Positions 16,479 through 24,147 of a stretch of DNA of 55,171 nucleotides are shown here, one piece after another. A program made the translations under genes and the position numbers. This DNA is from Blastococcus tunisiensis. Lineage in GTDB: Bacteria > Actinomycetota > Actinomycetes > Mycobacteriales > Geodermatophilaceae. Position 1 is the first letter of the stretch. Every line of letters begins with the position of its first letter. The DNA lies in the NCBI RefSeq assembly GCF_900112815.1, contig NZ_FOND01000027.1, positions 1 through 55,171 on the forward strand. The letters run 5' to 3'. The notes under the pieces were generated by a model, which saw only the letters and a list, made by a program, of their open reading frames with translations, was not told the origin of the DNA and did no database searches.

Positions 16479-16536
16479 GAAAGGACCCCCTGCCCCCCAC
16501 CGCTCGCACGCTCGCGGCGGGACCCTGCAGGAGGCC
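16479..16536 (+). repeat. Post-stop hairpin repeat, copy A
   Basis: It begins at the first base after the TGA. Outer stem: CCCCCTGC (16486-16493) with GCAGGAGG (16527-16534), 7 of 8 paired. Inner stem: CCGC (16500-16503) with GCGG (16514-16517) around the loop TCGCACGCTC. Copies B and C keep the fold with different stem bases. Confidence 0.75.
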
Positions 16537-16551
16537 TGACGGGGTCAGGCC
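16533..16551. terminator. Convergent terminator covering a stop codon
   Basis: GGCCTGAC (16533-16540) and GTCAGGCC (16544-16551) make a perfect 8-bp stem with a 3-base loop. It overlaps the end of repeat copy A and the stop codon (16545-16547) of the pseudo-receiver gene. Confidence 0.6.
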
Positions 16552-17285
16552 GGGTGCGTCGCCTGGAGGGTGGCTGCGGGGCCCCAGCGGGTGCCCTCGA
16601 CACGGGCGCAGGCACCGACGAGCTCCATCAGGCGTGACTGCGGCACGACGCCGCGGCGGGCGTCGTCGGCGACCGCGCGAGCGGCCACCGCGACCTCGGT
16701 GCAGCCCATCCGGTCGCTGGCCACGGCGAGCAGGCCGGCCAGGTGGGCGACGGTGGCGGCGTCGCCCTCACGGGCGGCGGCCGCGATCGCGGTCAGCCGG
16801 TGGGGGAGGGCGCTGGCGTACATCTCCTCGGCGCGCTCGCGCACGCCGGCGGCCGGCTCCCGCACCGCGGCCACGGTCGCGACGGGGCGGCCGATCACCG
16901 GCGCGAGGCCGTGCATCACGTCCACGAACAGCCGCGGGTCCACCGGCTTGGCCAGGCAGGCCACGGCGCCGGCCGAGGCGGCCAGCGCCCGCACCTGGTG
17001 GGTGCGGCGGGTCGTCGTCACGAGGAACCGGGCGCGGCTGCCGCTCTCGCGCAGCTTGCGCATCAGGGTCGCCCCGTGGCCGTTGCGCATGGCCATCTCG
17101 GTGACCACGAGGTCAAAGTCGACGATGGCGGCCATGCGGAGCGCGGCGTCGGTGCCGACGGCCTCGACGACCTCCCAGCCGCCGAGCCGCAGCAGGGTGC
17201 TCGCGCGCTGCCGGGCGGCGGCGGAGTCGTCGACGACCAGGGCGGTACGGACGACGGGGGATTCGTTCGGGTGGGGCTGGGACAT
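16545..17285 (-). CDS. Degenerate receiver-Hpt protein lacking both phospho-acceptors
   Basis: 246 residues from ATG 17285. Residues 13-130 are a receiver domain with the acidic pair Asp19-Asp20 and Lys113 (CLAKPV), but the phospho-acceptor position is Glu63 (VVTEMAM). Residues ~145-246 are a helical domain aligning end to end with the Hpt domain of the paralogue at 17323-18000 (shared DARRGV), yet the Hpt His position is Gly184. Asp-to-Glu often mimics phosphorylation. So this protein probably cannot relay phosphate and may act as a binding or decoy partner of the intact paralogue (inference). Last gene of the SipW/TasA-like operon, 37 bases after its paralogue. Confidence 0.8.
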   Translation of the reverse strand: MSQPHPNESPVVRTALVVDDSAAARQRASTLLRLGGWEVVEAVGTDAALRMAAIVDFDLVVTEMAMRNGHGATLMRKLRESGSRARFLVTTTRRTHQVRALAASAGAVACLAKPVDPRLFVDVMHGLAPVIGRPVATVAAVREPAAGVRERAEEMYASALPHRLTAIAAAAREGDAATVAHLAGLLAVASDRMGCTEVAVAARAVADDARRGVVPQSRLMELVGACARVEGTRWGPAATLQATHPA

Positions 17286-17322
17286 GGCCCGGTCTCCGTT
17301 CCGGTCGAGGGGGGTGGGTGGG

Positions 17323-18000
17323 TCAGGACACCTGGGCGAGGGCCTGCAGTTCCTCGACCCGGGCGTGCGCCATGACCCCGCGGCGGGCGTCGGCGGCGAT
17401 GGCCTGGCAGATCGAGGCGACGTCGGCGTGACCGAACTGGCCGCTGGTGCCGGCGAGGGTGTGCGCGGCGGAGGCGACGGCCGGGGCGTTCCCCGATCGG
17501 GTGCCCGCGGTGATGGCACCGAGCCGGGCGGGCAGGGCCGCCAGGTACATCCCGTGCAGCCGGTCCATCAGCGCGGCGTCGACGTCGTCGTCGTGCCGGC
17601 CGGCCGGGCCGTGCGGCTCGGGGAGATCGCCCTGCGCAGCCGGCCCCGTGGTCCGGCTGCGCAGGAAGTCGAGGAGGACGTGCGCCGCGACCGGCTTGGC
17701 CAGGCAGGCCATCGCACCGGCGGTGATCGCCTCGGCCCGGGCCTCGTCGGTCGGGTCGGCGGTGATCACGAGGAAGCGCGCCCGGGAGCCGTCGCGCCGC
17801 ATCCGGCGGAGCATCGCCGGACCGGTCCCGGCGGATCCGGCCACATCGGTGACGACCAGGTCCACGTCGGAGGAGGCGGTGACGCGGTGCGCGGCCTCGG
17901 CGTCGGAGGCCTCGCGGACCTGCCAGCCGCCGAGGCGGAGCAGCCCGGCCACCCGCCGGCGGGCGAGGGCGTCGCGGTCGACGACGAGGGCGGTCAGCAC
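17323..18000 (-). CDS. Receiver-Hpt phosphotransfer protein
   Basis: 225 residues from GTG 18000, overlapping the stop of the secreted-protein gene by 7 bases. Receiver domain: Asp8, Asp10, phospho-acceptor Asp52 (VVTDVAG), Lys102 (LAKPV). C-terminal Hpt domain: His180 in AAHTLAGTSGQFG, matching the Hpt pattern AHxLKGxSxxxG. It has no DNA-binding or enzymatic output domain, so it should act as an intermediate in a phosphorelay. The kinase at 19991 and receiver at 21301 are obvious partners. It lies directly downstream of the SipW and secreted-protein genes. Confidence 0.85.
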   Translation of the reverse strand: MLTALVVDRDALARRRVAGLLRLGGWQVREASDAEAAHRVTASSDVDLVVTDVAGSAGTGPAMLRRMRRDGSRARFLVITADPTDEARAEAITAGAMACLAKPVAAHVLLDFLRSRTTGPAAQGDLPEPHGPAGRHDDDVDAALMDRLHGMYLAALPARLGAITAGTRSGNAPAVASAAHTLAGTSGQFGHADVASICQAIAADARRGVMAHARVEELQALAQVS

Positions 18001-18407
18001 GTCGTCACCCAGACCGGGGCCGAGGTCCTGGTCCAGCCACCCTTGCTGACGGTGGTGACCGTGACGGGGATCGACTGCGCGGACCAGACCCGGCCCATGG
18101 TGTGCGTGAAGGTGGTGGTGTTGCCGACCGCGAACGTCATCGGCGTGCCGCCGGTCTGGGCGGTCACGATGTAGCCGGTGGTCTTCTCCGACGCGCTCGC
18201 CGTCCAGGTGACCTTGGCGTACATCGTGGAGCCGGAGCACGTGGTCCGGTCGACCAGGTTGGTGGGGGCCTGGACGGTCAGGCCGGTGACGGTGGTCCGC
18301 GGGAGGGCGACGCTCTCGGCGAACGTGGCCGAGGCGGGGATGCTCGAGCCGACGACGATGGTCAGCGCCAGGCCGATCAGGACCAGGATGCGGCGGGTGC
18401 GGGTCAC
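17994..18407 (-). CDS. Small secreted protein, FN3-like
   Basis: 137 residues from GTG 18407, overlapping the SipW stop (GTGA). A signal peptide (residues 7-27, cleavage near PASA) precedes a ~110-residue beta-rich domain with a fibronectin-III-like stretch (YAKVTWTASASEKTTGYIV). Only two Cys are present, Cys57 and the C-terminal residue Cys137, likely a disulphide. Family not recognised. Its position between signal peptidase and phosphorelay genes suggests a second structural or accessory component of the surface product. Confidence 0.75.
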   Translation of the reverse strand: MTRTRRILVLIGLALTIVVGSSIPASATFAESVALPRTTVTGLTVQAPTNLVDRTTCSGSTMYAKVTWTASASEKTTGYIVTAQTGGTPMTFAVGNTTTFTHTMGRVWSAQSIPVTVTTVSKGGWTRTSAPVWVTTC

Positions 18408-19033
18408 GACTCGTCCTCCTCGTCCTCGTGGGTGGGGCGCCAGATGGTGAGCAGCAGCCAGCCGGCCAGCAGGGCCGGGGCGCCGTAGAGCAGCACCTGC
18501 GTGACCACGGGGGCGCGCAGGGCCTGGATCAGGTGGCCGAGCTCGGGGATGACGGCGCGGACCTCGTAGGCGGTGTCGCCCTGGAGCGTCGCGGTCCACG
18601 GGTCGACGCCGTCGTTCGCGTCGCCCTTGGTGCGGACCTGGACGGCGCCGTCGGGGCCGGTCTCGACCGAGACGACCCGGTGGGTCACGAGGCTCCGGTC
18701 GTCGACGGGCTTGTGGTAGGTGATCACCATGCCCTCGGTGACCTCGGAGACCGCGATCGGCGTGACGACGGTGACGTCACCCGGATCGATCTCCGGCGCC
18801 ATGCTCGCGGTCAGCATGGTCATGGTGCGGTAGCCCAGCAGGTGCGGTCCGACGGCCAGCACGAGGAACGCCAGGACGGCCAGACCCACGACTCCGCGGA
18901 CCAGCCACCGGGACACGAGGCCCAGTGCGCGGGCGGCCCGGCCGGCCGGGTGGCCGGTGGTGGAGCGCGTGTCCTCGGCCGGGGGCAGCTGTGCGGCTGC
19001 CCCCGGGCGACGGACAGGGAGGACGGCGGTCAT
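18404..19033 (-). CDS. sipW: SipW-type (ER-like) signal peptidase I
   Basis: 209 residues from ATG 19033. Membrane helices lie at about 44-67 and 177-197. The catalytic Ser77 is in TASMAPEIDPGD and the general base is His118 in LVTHRVV, with Asp138 in TKGDAND. A Ser-His-Asp arrangement marks the SipW/ER class, in contrast to the Ser-Lys of ordinary signal peptidases. SipW enzymes process TasA/camelysin-type precursors; such a precursor is encoded 32 bases upstream (19066-19683), and a paralogue lies at 3970-4590. Confidence 0.9.
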   Translation of the reverse strand: MTAVLPVRRPGAAAQLPPAEDTRSTTGHPAGRAARALGLVSRWLVRGVVGLAVLAFLVLAVGPHLLGYRTMTMLTASMAPEIDPGDVTVVTPIAVSEVTEGMVITYHKPVDDRSLVTHRVVSVETGPDGAVQVRTKGDANDGVDPWTATLQGDTAYEVRAVIPELGHLIQALRAPVVTQVLLYGAPALLAGWLLLTIWRPTHEDEEDES

Positions 19034-19065
19034 GGCGGGATCTCCGGGAGGTCGTCGGACGGCGA

Positions 19066-19683
19066 TCAGCGGGCGGTGCCGGTGCGCTGGGTGCCGGTGA
19101 AGACCAGGCTCAGCCCGGAGGACTTGCCCTGGAAGTTGTCGCCGGCGCCGGTCGGCAGGGAGATCGAGAACGTGAGGTGGTCCGTCGCTCCCACGGCCAC
19201 CGAGGCGGGGGTGTCGAGCACCATGCTGTTGGCGATCGGGCCGCGACCCAGCGAGCGCGTGGTGCCGGAGCAGGTGTAGGTCGGCGCGGTGGCGGTGCCG
19301 CCCTGGGTCCACGGGACCGAGCAGGACGTGACGGCCAGCTGCAGGCCGTTGGTCGCGTCGGTGGTCAGGATGCTCGGGTTCGTGACGGTGGTGTTCAGCG
19401 TGACCGACGCGAGCGGCGAGGTGCCGCCGTTGACCAGGTTGACCGCCCGGGTGACCGAGTCGCCGGGCACGAAGCCCTCGACGGTGGCCGGGATGGCCGC
19501 GCCGACGCCGGCGAGGTTGATGTCGACGGTGCCCGAGGCGACGGTCGTGGTCACCGGGGTGGTGCTGTCGGTGAACGTGCCGAAGGTGCCCATGCCGGCG
19601 ACCGCGGCAGCGGCGCCGATGACGCCGAGCGAGCCGACGACCTTGCGGGCGGTCGAGCTGGCGGCGAGGGTCGTGGTGCTCAT
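19066..19683 (-). CDS. TasA/camelysin-like secreted protein
   Basis: 205 residues from ATG 19683 with GGGAG 9-10 bases upstream. Signal region: Arg13-Lys14, hydrophobic core (16-31), then GMGTFGTFTDS, aligning with the cleavage region of Bacillus TasA, and TVASGTVDINL, the first strand of the family domain. The mature ~165 residues are Thr/Ser/Gly-rich and beta-type with two Cys. Probable substrate of the adjacent SipW, and a candidate fibre-forming surface protein. A paralogue stands alone at 3970-4590. Confidence 0.87.
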   Translation of the reverse strand: MSTTTLAASSTARKVVGSLGVIGAAAAVAGMGTFGTFTDSTTPVTTTVASGTVDINLAGVGAAIPATVEGFVPGDSVTRAVNLVNGGTSPLASVTLNTTVTNPSILTTDATNGLQLAVTSCSVPWTQGGTATAPTYTCSGTTRSLGRGPIANSMVLDTPASVAVGATDHLTFSISLPTGAGDNFQGKSSGLSLVFTGTQRTGTAR

Positions 19684-19990
19684 GTCCGTGGGTCTCCCTG
19701 TGTCCGGTTCGTCGACCGGCGTTCCGGCGACAGGGAGAACTCTGCGGCCCGTACCGCAGGCCACCCGCCAGCGTTCCGCAAGGAATCCGCAAGGAATCGG
19801 CGGACCCGGCGCAATCGGGCGCTTCTCCCCGCCTTTCCGGGCCTTTCCGGGACTCCGCGACCCTGCGTCGGTCCCACCGGGCGCCCGCAGACGCCCCGGA
19901 GCGGGAACCGGTGCCCGACTGCCGCACGTATGCGTCCCGGCGCGGGAATCGGTGCCCCGACGGGCGCGCGGATGCGTCCCGGCGCGGGAA
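19684..19990. other. Intergenic control region between kinase and TasA-like genes
   Basis: 307 bases. Besides the two repeats listed, a CCTTTCCGGG direct repeat lies near 19840. No gene is visible. The region probably holds the promoter of the five-gene secretion operon and separates it from the kinase pair. Confidence 0.5.
19775..19796. promoter_or_regulatory. 11-bp direct repeat upstream of the TasA-like gene
   Basis: TCCGCAAGGAA occurs twice head to tail (19775-19785 and 19786-19796), about 92 bases upstream of the TasA-like start. One helical turn per unit suits a dimeric regulator such as a response regulator. No regulator with a DNA-binding domain is encoded in this operon; the OmpR-type protein at 15771 is a possible candidate. 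Confidence 0.4.
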
Positions 19991-19997
19991 TCAGGCG
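19901..19997. repeat. 41-42 bp tandem repeat, about 2.3 copies
   Basis: Units start at 19901, 19942 and 19984, each opening GCGGGAAYCGGTGCCC (partial in the third) with GATGCGTCCCGGC near the end. The partial third unit contains the stop codon (19991-19993) of the histidine kinase. Confidence 0.8.
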
Positions 19998-21304
19998 ACG
20001 GTGCGGGGGAGCGTCAGCGTGAAGGTGGTGCCCCGGCCCTCGGCGCTGGTCAGGCCGAGCGTGCCGCCGTGCGCGGTGGTGATGGCCTTCGTGATCGCCA
20101 GGCCGAGCCCCACCCCCGGAACGGCGTGCCGCCGTGCGGTGGAGGACCGGAAGAAGCGGGTGAACAGCTCGCCCTGCTCGCCGGTGGGGATGCCCATGCC
20201 GGTGTCGCTCACCGCCAGCTGCGCCACCGGGGCCGCGCCGGGGCGTGGTTCGGCGCTCACCGCACCGTCGGCGGTCGCCCAGCCGCTGCGCAGGGACAGC
20301 GTCACCCGGCCACCGGACGGGGTGAACTTCACGGCGTTGGACACCAGGTTGTCGCAGGCCTGACCGAGCCGGACGGCGTCACCGGGCACGACGACGCCGC
20401 CGTCCGGGAGGTCGACGACGAGGTCGACGCCGGCGCCCGCCGCGGTCACCCGGGCGCTCTCCTCCGCGGCCCGGACGACGTCGGCGAGGTCGACGTCCCG
20501 CGGGTCGAGGGTGAACCGCCCGGCGTCCACCTGGGCGGTGAACAGCAGGTCACCGACGAGCCGCAGCAGCCGGTCGGCGTTGCGCTCGACGGTCGCGAGG
20601 TAGCTGCGCTGCTCGTCGGTGAGGGGCTCGCCGTCCTCGTCGAGGACGAGTTCGAGGTAGCCGAGGATGGAGGTCAGCGGGGTCCGCAGCTCGTGGCTGA
20701 TCAGGCTGACGAACTGGTCCTTCATCCGCTCGGTGGCGCGCACCTCGGTCATGTCGGTGCCGACGAAGTTCCAGCCGGCGTGCACGCCGCGGTCGTCGGT
20801 GCGCGGCGTGACGGCGACGGAGACGGTCCGCTCCTGCCCGTCGGCGGCCACGTACGTCCAGTCGCGGACGTCGCTGCCGTGCTCCTGCGCCGCATGGACG
20901 AGGACGCCCAGCCCGGGAGCCGCGCCGCACGCCGCGGCCTCGGCCTCGAGTTCCTCGGCGAGGTGGAACTCGACGATCGAGCGCTTCCGGACGACCTCGG
21001 GCCGGGGCAGCCCGAGCATCCGCTCGGCGCCCGGGTTCCAGACGCGGATCACGCCGTCGCGGTCGGTACCGATGATCGACTGCTCCGTCACCGCGTCGAT
21101 GACGCTGGTCATCGTCTGGGCGCGGGCCGCGAGCATCCGGGTGGCGAGGTCGAGCTCGTCCGCGCGGGTCCGCACCTGGGCCAGCAGCGCGGCGTTCTCC
21201 TGCCGCAGCCGGCCGATCTCGGCCGCCCGTGGGGCCACGCCGGCCAGCAGGCGGTGCACCAGCCGCGGCCGCCGCACGGCGGCCGGCACCCGGGCGGTGG
21301 TCAT
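19991..21304 (-). CDS. PAS-domain sensor histidine kinase
   Basis: 437 residues from ATG 21304, overlapping the upstream receiver gene by 4 bases (ATGA). Order: coiled coil (about 28-63), PAS/PAC domain (64-190), HisKA with phospho-acceptor His204 (LISHELRTPL), HATPase (about 300-435) with N box (DNLVSNAVKFTP) and G boxes (DTGMGIP, GVGLGLA). No membrane helix, so it is a soluble cytoplasmic sensor. The PAS ligand is unknown. It lies directly upstream of the TasA-like/SipW/Hpt genes on the same strand, so it is the likely phosphate donor of the relay. Confidence 0.9.
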   Translation of the reverse strand: MTTARVPAAVRRPRLVHRLLAGVAPRAAEIGRLRQENAALLAQVRTRADELDLATRMLAARAQTMTSVIDAVTEQSIIGTDRDGVIRVWNPGAERMLGLPRPEVVRKRSIVEFHLAEELEAEAAACGAAPGLGVLVHAAQEHGSDVRDWTYVAADGQERTVSVAVTPRTDDRGVHAGWNFVGTDMTEVRATERMKDQFVSLISHELRTPLTSILGYLELVLDEDGEPLTDEQRSYLATVERNADRLLRLVGDLLFTAQVDAGRFTLDPRDVDLADVVRAAEESARVTAAGAGVDLVVDLPDGGVVVPGDAVRLGQACDNLVSNAVKFTPSGGRVTLSLRSGWATADGAVSAEPRPGAAPVAQLAVSDTGMGIPTGEQGELFTRFFRSSTARRHAVPGVGLGLAITKAITTAHGGTLGLTSAEGRGTTFTLTLPRTVA

Positions 21305-21732
21305 GCCGGCAGCCGGGCGGTGAGCGCCCGGACCTGGTGCACCAGGCCGGCGACGCCGAAGGGCTTGGCCAGGTAGGCGTCGGCGCCGGCGGCCAGGCCG
21401 CGGGCGACGTCCTCGAACGATGCGCCCGCCGACAGCAGCAGGATCCGAACACCGGCGGTGGACGGGTCGGCGCGCAGTGCCTCGCACACCTCGAGCCCGG
21501 TGGCGCCGGGCATGGAGACGTCGAGGACGGCCAGGTCGGGGGTGTCGGCGCGGGCCAGGGCCAGCGCGGCGTTCCCGTCCGCGACCGACCCGGTGACCGC
21601 GCAGCCGGCCCGGGTGACGGCGAGGCCGACGAGCGCGCGGATGTCCTCCTCGTCGTCGGCGACCAGCACGCGGAGGGGCGGAGCGGACGGGGCGGGCACC
21701 GGGGGGACGAGCACGGACACGGCCTCGTCCAC
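21301..21732 (-). CDS. Stand-alone receiver domain protein
   Basis: 143 residues from GTG 21732 with GGAG 5 bases upstream. One CheY-like receiver: Asp26-Asp27, phospho-acceptor Asp71 (AVLDVSMPG) and Lys in LAKPF. A short Pro-rich N-terminal extension is present, with no output domain. It is translationally coupled to the PAS kinase (ATGA) and likely its first phosphate acceptor or a feedback modulator. Confidence 0.88.
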   Translation of the reverse strand: MDEAVSVLVPPVPAPSAPPLRVLVADDEEDIRALVGLAVTRAGCAVTGSVADGNAALALARADTPDLAVLDVSMPGATGLEVCEALRADPSTAGVRILLLSAGASFEDVARGLAAGADAYLAKPFGVAGLVHQVRALTARLPA

Positions 21733-21824
21733 GGGAGCTCCAGGCGGTCAGGCGGCTCGGGAGAGCCGCGCGGCGTCGTCACGACGGACAACGGCCGCTC
21801 GACCGGGGGCCTGCAGCGTGCCGC

Positions 21825-21858
21825 GGCGCCCCCTCACCCCGGAGGGTGAGGGGGCGCC
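21825..21858. terminator. Perfect 15-bp stem-loop
   Basis: GGCGCCCCCTCACCC pairs fully with its complement around CGGA. It lies between the stress operon (ending 21935) and the receiver-kinase operon on the same strand; with the next hairpin it insulates the two. Confidence 0.8.
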
Positions 21859-21869
21859 GGAGGGAAGCA

Positions 21870-21904
21870 CTGCGCCCCGCCGGGACGGACCGGGCGGGGC
21901 GCAG
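21870..21904 (-). terminator. Terminator of the DUF3618 operon
   Basis: CTGCGCCCCGCC pairs fully with GGCGGGGCGCAG across an 11-base loop, 31 bases after the DUF3618 stop. Confidence 0.8.
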
Positions 21905-21934
21905 GCGTCGGGGTGGGCCGGATCGGCCCGCGGT

Positions 21935-22570
21935 TCAGGAGGTCGGTGCCTTGCTCTGCACCGACTCCTTGGACTGCTGGGCCTGGCCCTGCACGTCCGC
22001 TGCCGCCGACCTGCCCTCCTCGGTGACCGTGCCGGCGGCGTCCTGGGCGGTCGCCTTCACCGACTCCACCGCCTGCTCGGCGGCCGGCCGCAACTGCTCA
22101 CCCATGTCCTGGGCCGCCTGCTTGGCCGGCTCGAGGAGCGTGTCCTTGTGCTCCTTCACCGCCGACTCGGCCTGCTGGGCCAGCTGCCGCTCCCGCTCCG
22201 AGGCGGGCAGCAGGCTCGACACGAGCCAGCCGACGCCGAAGGCGATGAGGCCGGCGGCCATGGGGTTGCCCTGGGTCTGGCGGATCACCTGGTCCGGGGC
22301 CTGCTGGACGGCGCCCATCGCGTCGGAGGCGGTGCCCTGCACGGACCCGGCCGCGCCGGAGGCCTTCCCGTGCATCTGCGCGGTGGTGTCCTGGGCACTG
22401 CCCATGACCTTCTCCTTGAGGTTGGTCATCCGGCCCTTCGCCGCCGTCACGCGACGGTCCACGACGCGGGAGGGGTTCACCTTCTCGTTGAGGGCGTCGA
22501 CGTCGTAGCTGAGCTCGCGCCGGGTGTCCTCGATCTGCCGCCGGATGACGTCCGGGTCACTGGTGGTCAT
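21935..22570 (-). CDS. DUF3618 domain protein
   Basis: 211 residues. The N-terminal DUF3618 motif DPDVIRRQIEDTRRELSYDVDAL (residues 5-27) is followed by an Ala/Gln/Gly-rich amphipathic region, one membrane helix at 103-122 and a long amphipathic tail with repeated A-x-A/Q-x-A heptads like LEA or apolipoprotein helices. DUF3618 proteins are common in actinobacteria beside holin-III family proteins. Function is unproven; an envelope stress role is inferred from the company it keeps. Confidence 0.8.
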   Translation of the reverse strand: MTTSDPDVIRRQIEDTRRELSYDVDALNEKVNPSRVVDRRVTAAKGRMTNLKEKVMGSAQDTTAQMHGKASGAAGSVQGTASDAMGAVQQAPDQVIRQTQGNPMAAGLIAFGVGWLVSSLLPASERERQLAQQAESAVKEHKDTLLEPAKQAAQDMGEQLRPAAEQAVESVKATAQDAAGTVTEEGRSAAADVQGQAQQSKESVQSKAPTS

Positions 22571-22594
22571 CGCTTCTCCTCGGAAATCTCGTGG

Positions 22595-23104
22595 TCAGTT
22601 GGGCTTCATGGCGCCGGGGACCTTCGAGAGGGTCTCCACGGTGCGCTCGGGCTTGGGGTTGACCTGCTGGAACTTCTTCTTGCCCATCAGTCCGGCGACG
22701 GCGCCGACGACGCCCCAGAGGACGGCGACGATCAGTCCCGCCCAGCCGACCGGCATGGCGCTCGCGAGCGCCCACATGAGGGCCAGGGAGAGGAACAACG
22801 CGACCATGTATCCGGCGAAGCCGGCGGCGCCCAGCAGGCCCGCGCCGGTGCCGGCCTTCTTGGCCTCGGCCTTCAGCTCCACCTTGGCCAGCTCGAGCTC
22901 CTGGCGCATCAGCGTGGAGAGGTCCTTGCTGACCTCACCGATCAGCTGGCCGACGGACACGCCCTCGATGTCGGGCTGCCCGGCATCGGTGGTCGGCGTG
23001 CCCATGCTGCCGCTGTAGTCGGCCGCGTAGTTCTGCGCGTTCGGGTCGGCATAACCCTGGGACGCCGCCCCGGCCGGGGTGGCCCCGGAGTAGGGGGTCG
23101 TCAT
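22595..23104 (-). CDS. Actinobacterial holin III superfamily (phage holin-like) membrane protein
   Basis: 169 residues. A disordered N-terminus (1-50) precedes an amphipathic helix (SVGQLIGEVSKDLSTLMRQELELAKVELKAEAKKAG), two membrane hairpins (88-113, 119-140) and a basic tail. The pattern RQELELAKxELxxxAKKAGxGAG is the hallmark of this chromosomal family. No lysin or prophage gene is nearby, so lysis is unlikely; it forms a unit with DUF3618 and the LEA-like protein. Confidence 0.8.
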   Translation of the reverse strand: MTTPYSGATPAGAASQGYADPNAQNYAADYSGSMGTPTTDAGQPDIEGVSVGQLIGEVSKDLSTLMRQELELAKVELKAEAKKAGTGAGLLGAAGFAGYMVALFLSLALMWALASAMPVGWAGLIVAVLWGVVGAVAGLMGKKKFQQVNPKPERTVETLSKVPGAMKPN

Positions 23105-23107
23105 GCC

Positions 23108-23905
23108 TCAGCCCACCCCACCGGGGCGACGGGCCGGGTCGTCCCAGCCGGCCGGGCTGGCCGGCGGGACCATGCTGCCCTCCGGCGGCACGGTGCCGTA
23201 CGGCGGCGGCGGCAGCGGCGCCCCGCCGGTGGCCGCGCCCGTGGTCGCGTAGGTGTCGGTCGTCGCCGGGGCCGGCGCCGGCAGGTCGGAGTACGTCGGC
23301 GCGGGGTCGACGTAGTTGCTCTGGGCCGACGTGCCGCTGTCGCTGTGCGCGGCCTTGACGCCGCTGGTCAGCCGGCCGGCGAGCACGCCGGCAGCGGCCG
23401 CGCCGAGCAGGAACAGGCCGGGCTTGCGGCGGGCGAAGCTGCGGACGTCGTCGAGCAGCTGGGCCGGCTCGCGGTCCTGCAGCATCGAGGCGAAGCTCTC
23501 CACCGAGCTCGATGCCTGCTGGAGCAGGTCCCGCGCCGGCCCGGGAGCACCCTCGCTGGTCCCGTCGGCCAGGCTGCGCAGCTCCTGGGCGAGGGAGGAC
23601 AGGCTCTGGCCAGCCTTCTGCTGCTGGCTGATCGCCTGGTCCTTCAGCTGGGAGCGGCCCTGCTCGAGCAGGTCCTTGGCCTGGCGCTGGGTCTCCTGGG
23701 CGACGTTCCGGGCCTCGTCGGTCGCGACCGAGGCCACGCGGCCGCCGGCCTGCTGGGCGGTCTGGCCGACGTTCTTGGCCTCGCCCATCGCGACGTCCTT
23801 GGTCTCCTGGGCCTTGCCCTTGGTGCTCGACTGAGTCGTGTCGGACGGGGACGTGGCCCCCGGCGTGGTGGGGGGCGGGAGCGGGGCGTCGATGCTGTGC
23901 GTCAT
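23108..23905 (-). CDS. LEA-like amphipathic protein with one membrane helix
   Basis: 265 residues. Residues 25-155 are Ala/Gln/Lys-rich with an 11-residue-type periodicity (AMGEAKNVGQTAQQAGGR, then DEARNVAQETQRQAKD), resembling group 3 LEA proteins, which protect membranes during drying. One membrane helix (161-178) is followed by a Pro/Ala/Thr-rich tail. It is the first gene of the stress operon, 3 bases before the holin-like gene. A SigB/SigF-type promoter precedes it. Confidence 0.75.
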   Translation of the reverse strand: MTHSIDAPLPPPTTPGATSPSDTTQSSTKGKAQETKDVAMGEAKNVGQTAQQAGGRVASVATDEARNVAQETQRQAKDLLEQGRSQLKDQAISQQQKAGQSLSSLAQELRSLADGTSEGAPGPARDLLQQASSSVESFASMLQDREPAQLLDDVRSFARRKPGLFLLGAAAAGVLAGRLTSGVKAAHSDSGTSAQSNYVDPAPTYSDLPAPAPATTDTYATTGAATGGAPLPPPPYGTVPPEGSMVPPASPAGWDDPARRPGGVG

Positions 23906-23942
23906 CGGTCCTCCTGGGCAGGGTTCGTGGTCGGATGTGCGC

Positions 23943-23967
23943 TACCCCCGGGCCATCCCGCGACACC
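23943..23967 (-). promoter_or_regulatory. SigB/SigF-type stress promoter
   Basis: On the minus strand GGTGT, 15 bases, GGGTA matches the actinobacterial SigB/SigF consensus GGTTT-N15-GGGTA with one mismatch. It lies 38 bases upstream of the LEA-like start, with a GGAGG ribosome site in between. Confidence 0.6.
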
Positions 23968-24147
23968 TGCCACCGGTGGCTGAGTGGCGTGGAGCGGGGG
24001 CTGTCCGCCCGGCGCATCCATGCGTCACGGGCGGCGAGGAGGCAGTCGTCGGCGCGGCTCGAAGCCGCGCCGGTCCCTGTCCCCGGAGGTGAGCGCCGCA
24101 GCCCCCCGGTACCCCTCGACCACGCAGATCGAAACGAGAACGGCTGT

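Noticed and set aside
22595-23104. Prophage holin
   Set aside because: No endolysin, portal, capsid or integrase nearby; the sequence fits the chromosomal actinobacterial holin-III-like family.
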